A stretch of 64,000 nt of DNA from Flavobacterium flavigenum (GTDB lineage Bacteria; Bacteroidota; Bacteroidia; Flavobacteriales; Flavobacteriaceae), in contig NZ_CP114285.2 of the NCBI RefSeq assembly GCF_027111255.2, forward strand, positions 4,402,001 to 4,466,000, given 5' to 3'. How positions within the stretch are numbered: the first letter of the stretch is position 1; each line of letters begins with the position of its first letter. Of this stretch, positions 59,645 to 64,000 are shown piece by piece. The position numbers and the translations under genes are program-made. Under the pieces are notes generated by a model that made no database searches, had not been told where the DNA came from, and saw nothing but the letters and a program-made list of their open reading frames with translations.

Positions 59645-60410
59645 GGTTAAAGGTTTTTATTGCGTTTTTAAAACGGTTTTCTGCTTTTTCGAACATTCTT
59701 TCATCAATTTCAAATTCGCCATACCAGATATAGTTATATACGTATGACAAATAGGTGAATTCGTCTTTATGAGCAGCGTTTTTAATTTCGTGTAAATAAT
59801 CGGAATTGGTTTTTTCAATATCCCATTCGATGTAATGATTTTTGGCCATTACTTTTAACAACCATAAATAATAATATCGGATAGCAATTCTTTTTTCTCC
59901 TCTTTCAATAGATTCTTTAATGAGTTTTTTGAAATCCAGAAGATGGATGTTTTTTTCAATATCGGAGTAATGAACTACTTTTTGTTTCGCTTCCTTACTG
60001 AAAATCCATTTTCCTTCCTTTCCAATTAGAGCCTTGACAATCAGATAAATTACAAAAACGACAATTAATATGGCTAGTACTTTAAGTAAAATTGTTACAA
60101 AATTAAGTGATGCCTGCGGGTTTTTAAAAGTAAATATTTCATTAAGTAGGTCTGCCAGCCATTCTTTAAAATAATCCCACCAATTTTTTTCAGGTATTTT
60201 TTGTTCGTATACAAAATCACTGTCGGTATATTTTTTTTTGAAATTTTTCGGAAATGTTTTAGCCTCTATAGTATCTGAATCGACATAAATATCAGCCTCA
60301 GTATATTTTACTGACGCGACTTTTGGTGGATCAGTTTTAACCACAGTATCCTGTGCACTCAGGATATTGAAGCAAAAGAAAAAAGAAAAAAGAAGTAAAA
60401 TTCTATTCAT
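59637..60410 (-). CDS. DUF4129 family protein
   Basis: The 257-residue protein has a signal peptide (LLFSFFFCFNILSAQ), a periplasmic part, one membrane helix near 105-130 (FVTILLKVLAILIVVFVIYLIVKAL) and a cytoplasmic DUF4129-type domain (RGEKRIAIRYYYLWLLKVMAK, NSDYLHEI, FTYLSYVYNYIWYGEFEID). Such proteins accompany transglutaminase-like or MoxR/DUF58 genes. It lies between SpoIIM-like and DUF4350 genes in the same minus-strand operon. Confidence 0.83.
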   Translation of the reverse strand: MNRILLLFSFFFCFNILSAQDTVVKTDPPKVASVKYTEADIYVDSDTIEAKTFPKNFKKKYTDSDFVYEQKIPEKNWWDYFKEWLADLLNEIFTFKNPQASLNFVTILLKVLAILIVVFVIYLIVKALIGKEGKWIFSKEAKQKVVHYSDIEKNIHLLDFKKLIKESIERGEKRIAIRYYYLWLLKVMAKNHYIEWDIEKTNSDYLHEIKNAAHKDEFTYLSYVYNYIWYGEFEIDERMFEKAENRFKNAIKTFNHG

Positions 60411-60422
60411 TATTGGATATCA

Positions 60423-61403
60423 TTAATTCAATTTGGCTGATAGCTGTTGTGTTTTTTTGTGAACAATAAAAGGATAAACCAAATAATAAAAAGAGATAAT
60501 ACCCAATGTAAAAAGGATAATAAAACTGCTAAGCCAATTAGGCATATCAATAGAATATCGTGTTATAAAACCTTCCAGAAATCCGGCACTTATTGTAAAA
60601 GGAAATGTACTGAGAAAGATTTTGAAACTATTTTTAAAGCCTATTTTAAATGAATTTACTCTCGAAAAAGTTTTAGGGAATAAAATAGAAGCTCCTAAAA
60701 TGAATCCGGCAGCAGTTTCAATTACAATGGCAAAAATTTCCATAGCGCCATGAATCCAGATTCCGCGGACACTTTTCCAAAATACATTTTGTTCGAAAAA
60801 AAAGTATTGAAATGCGCCCAGCATAATGCCGTTTTGAGACGAAATATAAAAAGTCCCAATTCCGCCAAAAAGCCCCCAAATATAGCATCTGGCTCCTACA
60901 TAAAGATTGTTCATGGTGATTCCAACAAAACTTCCCCAATTGCTTCCGGAGCCGTAAACCGCCATTGGATTTCCCTTCTTGATGTTGTCCAAAGTCATGT
61001 TTACATAACCATCACCTAAAATTAAACGGACAAAATCATGGTCATACCTAGCTGAAATTACACCAATGGCAACGGTGGCAAAAAATAGTACAAATGCATA
61101 TAGCAAATACCTCCTGTAATCGTAAACCAGAAGAGGTACTTCGGTTTTAAAAAATTCAAAAAATCTGTTTTTTTCAGCTCGTTTGGTTTTGTAAATCTTT
61201 TGATAAATCTGTGATGCCAGATGATTTAAGTAAATTACTGTTTTACTTTTTGGATAATACGTTTGTGCATACGACAGGTCATTCATCATTTGAATGTACA
61301 AATTAGCTAACTCATCAGGATTTTTTTTAGCTTTACCAAAAATAGCCAGTTCAAATTCCAGCCATTTTTCTTTATTTTGTTTTATGAATGCAACTTCTCT
61401 CAT
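60423..61403 (-). CDS. SpoIIM-family membrane protein
   Basis: The 326-residue protein has a cytoplasmic helical N-terminus and five or six membrane helices with the SpoIIM/DUF95 signatures (NPMAVYGSGSNWGSFVGITMNN, YIWGLFGGIGTFY, GIMLGAFQYFF, WIHGAMEIFAIVIETAAGFILG). It is the first gene of the minus-strand cluster with DUF4129, DUF4350, MoxR and DUF58. Its start lies 20 bp from the divergent RDD gene. Both belong to the same conserved Bacteroidota set as I know it. Confidence 0.88.
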   Translation of the reverse strand: MREVAFIKQNKEKWLEFELAIFGKAKKNPDELANLYIQMMNDLSYAQTYYPKSKTVIYLNHLASQIYQKIYKTKRAEKNRFFEFFKTEVPLLVYDYRRYLLYAFVLFFATVAIGVISARYDHDFVRLILGDGYVNMTLDNIKKGNPMAVYGSGSNWGSFVGITMNNLYVGARCYIWGLFGGIGTFYISSQNGIMLGAFQYFFFEQNVFWKSVRGIWIHGAMEIFAIVIETAAGFILGASILFPKTFSRVNSFKIGFKNSFKIFLSTFPFTISAGFLEGFITRYSIDMPNWLSSFIILFTLGIISFYYLVYPFIVHKKTQQLSAKLN

Positions 61404-61423
61404 TGAAGGCTAAAATATAAAAT

Positions 61424-62170
61424 ATGTCAGAATTATCTATAAACACAACACAAAATGTTAAAATAAATTTCATAGCTGCTTCTGCAGGCGAGCGAATTGG
61501 TTCTTATTTTATCGATTTAGTTATCAAAATAGCCTATGGGATAGTGGTTTACCTGATTTTTTTCAATTGGCTCAATCTGGATCTTTTATTTAAAAATTTA
61601 GATCAGTGGTCTGTTGGCACAATTCTTTTAGGGTTTTATTTCCCGGTTATGATTTATTCCCTTACTCTTGAAAGCATTTTTGAAGGACAAACGATAGGAA
61701 AAAAACTGAACAAAATAAAAGTGGTTAAAATTGACGGCTATCAGGCTGGTTTTGGAGATTATCTGATGCGATGGTTTTTCAGGCTGATAGATATTTCAAT
61801 TTTTAACGGAATTATAGCTTTGATTGCTGTCGTTTCAAGTAAAAAAGGGCAGAGGCTCGGCGATATGGTTGCAGGGACTTCAGTAATTACCCTGAAAAAT
61901 AAAATTAATATCAGCCATACCATTTTAGAAGAAATAGAAGAAACCTATGTTCCAACCTATCCTCTCGTTATTAAATTGTCAGACAACGATATGCGTATCA
62001 TAAAGGAAACATTTTTAAGGGCTGAAGCCAAAAATGATTATGAGATTATTTACAAATTAGTTTATAAAATTGAAAGTGTTACCGGAATCAAAAATCAGTC
62101 GATTGGAGATCCGGCCGGTTTTATCCGCACTGTTTTAAAAGATTATAATTTCTATACACAGAATATGTAA
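61424..62170 (+). CDS. RDD family membrane protein
   Basis: The 248-residue protein has an RDD domain at about 20-145: AGERIGSYFIDLVIKIAYG with the first conserved Arg and Asp, TLESIFEGQTIGKKLNKIKV and DYLMRWFFRLIDISIFNG with the second pair, then GQRLGDMVAGTSVI. The C-terminal 80 residues are cytoplasmic. RDD proteins are often transport-related. It diverges from the SpoIIM-like gene; only 20 bp separate the starts, so their promoters must overlap one another's coding DNA. Confidence 0.9.
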   Translation: MSELSINTTQNVKINFIAASAGERIGSYFIDLVIKIAYGIVVYLIFFNWLNLDLLFKNLDQWSVGTILLGFYFPVMIYSLTLESIFEGQTIGKKLNKIKVVKIDGYQAGFGDYLMRWFFRLIDISIFNGIIALIAVVSSKKGQRLGDMVAGTSVITLKNKINISHTILEEIEETYVPTYPLVIKLSDNDMRIIKETFLRAEAKNDYEIIYKLVYKIESVTGIKNQSIGDPAGFIRTVLKDYNFYTQNM

Positions 62171-62226
62171 AAAATACAATGTCAATATCAATGACAATTT
62201 TAAGTTGAATTAAAAATATTTTTAAT

Positions 62227-62258
62227 CTTAGAAGCTTAGCTACTTAGAATCTTAGAAC
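62227..62258 (+). repeat. Octamer microrepeat upstream of the TRIC/UPF0126 gene
   Basis: CTTAG recurs at 62227, 62235, 62243 and 62251, exactly every 8 bp (CTTAGAAG, CTTAGCTA, CTTAGAAT, CTTAGAAC), and ends nine bases before the ATG at 62268. It matches the related track at 54751-54786. Confidence 0.7.
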
Positions 62259-62267
62259 TTTATAATC

Positions 62268-62870
62268 ATGTTCCACCTTTTAGATATTATCGGTACAATG
62301 GCGTTTGCTATGTCAGGTGCTTTAACAGCCATGAATAAAAGACTGGATCCGTTTGGTGTTTTTATAATAGCTTTTGTTACGGCAGTTGGCGGCGGAACCC
62401 TTCGAGATGTTCTGATTGGAAGAACTCCGGTTGGATGGATGCTGGATTTGAAATATGTTTATGTGATTATTTTAGGATTTGGATTGGCAATTCTGTTTAG
62501 AAAAAAATTCGATAAACTTCGTACTTCACTATTTTTATTTGATACAATCGGATTAGGCGTTTTTACTTTAATCGGACTTGAAAAAGGAATCTCAATTGGA
62601 CTGCATCCTGTAATTTGTATTGCCTTAGGAACAATGACGGCCTGTTTTGGAGGAGTAATTCGTGATATTTTGTGTACAGAAATCCCAACGATTTTCAGAA
62701 GGGAAATTTATGCCACGATTTGTATTTTCGGCGGAATTGTATTTTTTGCTTTGCGAAGTCTGGATTTGGATAAAGATATTTTATATTTAGCGACTTCAGT
62801 TGTTATAATTTCGGTACGTTTGATGGCTGTAAAATTCAAATGGTATCTACCGGCATTCGATCATAAATAA
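62268..62870 (+). CDS. Trimeric intracellular cation channel family protein (UPF0126)
   Basis: The 200-residue membrane protein consists of two three-helix repeats with GG-rich kinks: MSGALTAMNKRLDPFGVFIIAF, GGGTLRDVLIG and, in the second repeat, FGGVIRDILC. This is the UPF0126/YicG family, bacterial relatives of TRIC potassium channels or glycine transporters. It is 8 bp before the FemAB-like gene and may be co-transcribed. An octamer-repeat track precedes its start. Confidence 0.92.
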   Translation: MFHLLDIIGTMAFAMSGALTAMNKRLDPFGVFIIAFVTAVGGGTLRDVLIGRTPVGWMLDLKYVYVIILGFGLAILFRKKFDKLRTSLFLFDTIGLGVFTLIGLEKGISIGLHPVICIALGTMTACFGGVIRDILCTEIPTIFRREIYATICIFGGIVFFALRSLDLDKDILYLATSVVIISVRLMAVKFKWYLPAFDHK

Positions 62871-62878
62871 ATAGTAAA

Positions 62879-63856
62879 TTGAATAAATATATAGTAAAAA
62901 AATATACTGAAAACGATTATAAAATATGGAATGACTTTATTGCTCAGGCCAAAAACGCTACGTTTTTATTTCATCGGGATTTTATGGAATATCATAAAGA
63001 TCGTTTTGAGGATTATTCTTTAATGGTTTTAGAAGGTAAAAAATTAGTAGCAGTTTTACCGGCAAACAGAGTGGGAAATACTCTTTATTCACATCAGGGA
63101 TTGACGTATGGAGGTTTGGTTTATAAAGAAAGTTTAAAGTTGTCAGCCGTGATTGATATTTTTAAAAGCGTTTTGTTTTTTTTGAAAGAGAATGCTATTC
63201 AGAAATTACAGTTGAAATTAATTCCCTCGATTTACCATCAAAAGCCGGCCGAGGAATTGAATTATATTTTATTTTTAGTAAAAGCGCGATTAATTCGAAG
63301 AGATACTTTGGGAGTTATTGATTTGTCCAAAAAAATATTGATTGCATCTGGCAGAAAAGAAGGAGTTGTAAAAGGGCAAAAGAATAAATTAGAAATAAGA
63401 GAAGTTGATAATTTTGAATTATTCTGGAATTCTGTTTTGATTCCAAATTTAACTTTGAAACATCAGGCAAAACCAGTTCATACCCTAGAAGAAATTACAA
63501 AATTGAAACTTTTATTTCCAGAAAAAATACGTCAATTCAATGTGTATGAAAATGGAGTTATTATAGCCGGAACTACTATTTTTGAGAGCTCGATTGTTGC
63601 TCATTGTCAATATATTTCAGGAAAAGGGGATAAAAATAGATTGGGAGGACTTGATTTATTGCTGTACTATTTAATTACAGAAGTTTTTAAAAATAAGCAG
63701 TTCTTTGATTTCGGATCTTCTAATGAAAATCAAGGCAGAAAGCTGAATAATGGCTTGTCTTATTGGAAGGAAAGTTTTGGAGCAAATATTGTTGTTCATG
63801 ATTTTTATGAATTAGAAACTTCAAATGATAATTTATTAGATAATGTTTTAAAATGA
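62879..63856 (+). CDS. FemAB/GNAT-like acyltransferase-type protein
   Basis: The 325-residue protein begins with FLFHRDFMEYHKDRFEDYSLMVLEGKKLVAVLPANRVG, typical of GNAT/FemAB-fold proteins found in polysaccharide clusters, and ends with YLITEVFKNKQFFDFGSSNENQG and GLSYWKESFGA, the usual C-terminal FemAB signature. It would transfer an acyl or aminoacyl group, perhaps to a sugar. The start is TTG at 62879; a TAA lies in frame 15 bp upstream and no ATG precedes it. The stop TGA overlaps the ATG of the sugar aminotransferase gene downstream (ATGA). Confidence 0.8.
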   Translation: MNKYIVKKYTENDYKIWNDFIAQAKNATFLFHRDFMEYHKDRFEDYSLMVLEGKKLVAVLPANRVGNTLYSHQGLTYGGLVYKESLKLSAVIDIFKSVLFFLKENAIQKLQLKLIPSIYHQKPAEELNYILFLVKARLIRRDTLGVIDLSKKILIASGRKEGVVKGQKNKLEIREVDNFELFWNSVLIPNLTLKHQAKPVHTLEEITKLKLLFPEKIRQFNVYENGVIIAGTTIFESSIVAHCQYISGKGDKNRLGGLDLLLYYLITEVFKNKQFFDFGSSNENQGRKLNNGLSYWKESFGANIVVHDFYELETSNDNLLDNVLK

Positions 63857-64000
63857 TAAAATTCCTTGATCTAAAAAAAATTAACGAACCTTACGAAGCT
63901 GCTTTTCAGGATAAGTTGAAATTGGTTTTGGAAAATGGCTGGTATATTTTAGGAAAAGAAACAGAAATATTTGAAAATGCTTTTTCAGCTTATTGTAATT
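63853..64000 (+). CDS. DegT/DnrJ/EryC1-type sugar aminotransferase, 3' end cut by the window
   Basis: The first 49 residues are visible, from an ATG that overlaps the previous stop by 4 bp. They read MIKFLDLKKINEPYEAAFQD, then VLENGWYILGKETEIFENAF, which is the N-terminus typical of PLP-dependent DegT/FdtB-like aminotransferases that make amino-sugar nucleotides. With the FemAB-like neighbour this probably marks the start of a surface polysaccharide or amino-sugar cluster beyond the window. The catalytic lysine is outside the window. Confidence 0.88.
   Translation, partial: MIKFLDLKKINEPYEAAFQDKLKLVLENGWYILGKETEIFENAFSAYCN

Noticed and set aside
1..64000. tRNA, rRNA, tmRNA, riboswitch, prophage or insertion sequence
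   Set aside because: All intergenic gaps were read; none shows a cloverleaf, a conserved riboswitch core, a transposase or a phage gene.

Overview
The window looks like chromosomal DNA of a Flavobacterium-type member of the Bacteroidota. The evidence is AT-rich sequence with A-rich leaders and no clear Shine-Dalgarno sites, many start-proximal TAnnTTTG boxes (the flavobacterial -7 element), a type IX secretion sorting domain, an ECF sigma/FecR/STN-type TonB receptor trio, a PUR/DUF3276 protein and a cyclophilin-FKBP fusion of the kind known from Flavobacterium. I see no rRNA, tRNA, CRISPR array, insertion sequence or prophage. Both ends cut genes: an amidohydrolase at the left and a DegT-type aminotransferase at the right.

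Layout. 1-4.8 kb: two amidohydrolases and an ammonium transporter. 4.8-13.5 kb, mostly minus strand: a small membrane protein, dsbD, tilS, uvrB, a lipoprotein hydrolase, a small membrane protein, a RelE/ParE-type toxin-antitoxin pair and rlmF. 13.7-16.1 kb: an archaemetzincin lipoprotein, an FMN reductase and a repeat lipoprotein. 16.4-24.1 kb: an ECF sigma/FecR/TonB-receptor signalling trio followed by six exported proteins (OB-fold, DUF5777 barrel, CxxCH cytochrome-like lipoprotein, YceI, ankyrin, DOMON-like T9SS cargo), ending at a strong terminator. 24.2-30.6 kb: cupin, MFS transporter, dual immunophilin, GreA/Rnk-like protein, redoxin, hydrolases and CsaA. 30.6-36.0 kb, minus: esterase, GH3 glucosidase, PUR protein and ABC exporter. 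36.2-42.8 kb: Leu/Glu-type dehydrogenase, nusB, yajC, pepT, an FGE-like protein and pyrD. 42.8-44.3 kb: a DUF3307 membrane protein, a SatD-family protein and a striking operator-like array. 44.4-54.7 kb: HMG-CoA lyase, guaB, a secreted protein, L,D-transpeptidase, nudK-like, purA, a Fur-family regulator, rel and a TrmH methyltransferase. 54.8-61.4 kb, minus: a COX1-like mini membrane protein and a MoxR/DUF58/DUF4350/DUF4129/SpoIIM cluster, with a divergent RDD gene. 61.4-64 kb: RDD, a TRIC/UPF0126 channel, a FemAB-like protein and the start of a sugar aminotransferase.

Most genes are housekeeping: purine (guaB, purA) and pyrimidine (pyrD) synthesis, stringent response, DNA repair, tRNA and rRNA modification, envelope redox. 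The least explained parts are four. (i) The SatD-DUF3307 pair: SatD carries motifs resembling a class III nucleotide-cyclase palm plus a C-terminal helix-turn-helix, and its promoter sits in an array of alternating TATTAC/GTAATA half-sites spaced 14 bp apart. (ii) The six-gene exported, probably heme-related module behind the sigma/FecR/receptor trio, with a shared GTAGGG(T/C)AA motif. (iii) A small membrane protein carrying two cytochrome-oxidase subunit I signatures in swapped order. (iv) Octamer tandem microrepeats placed just upstream of two start codons.

All functional calls come from reading motifs and translations. No database search or structure prediction was run.
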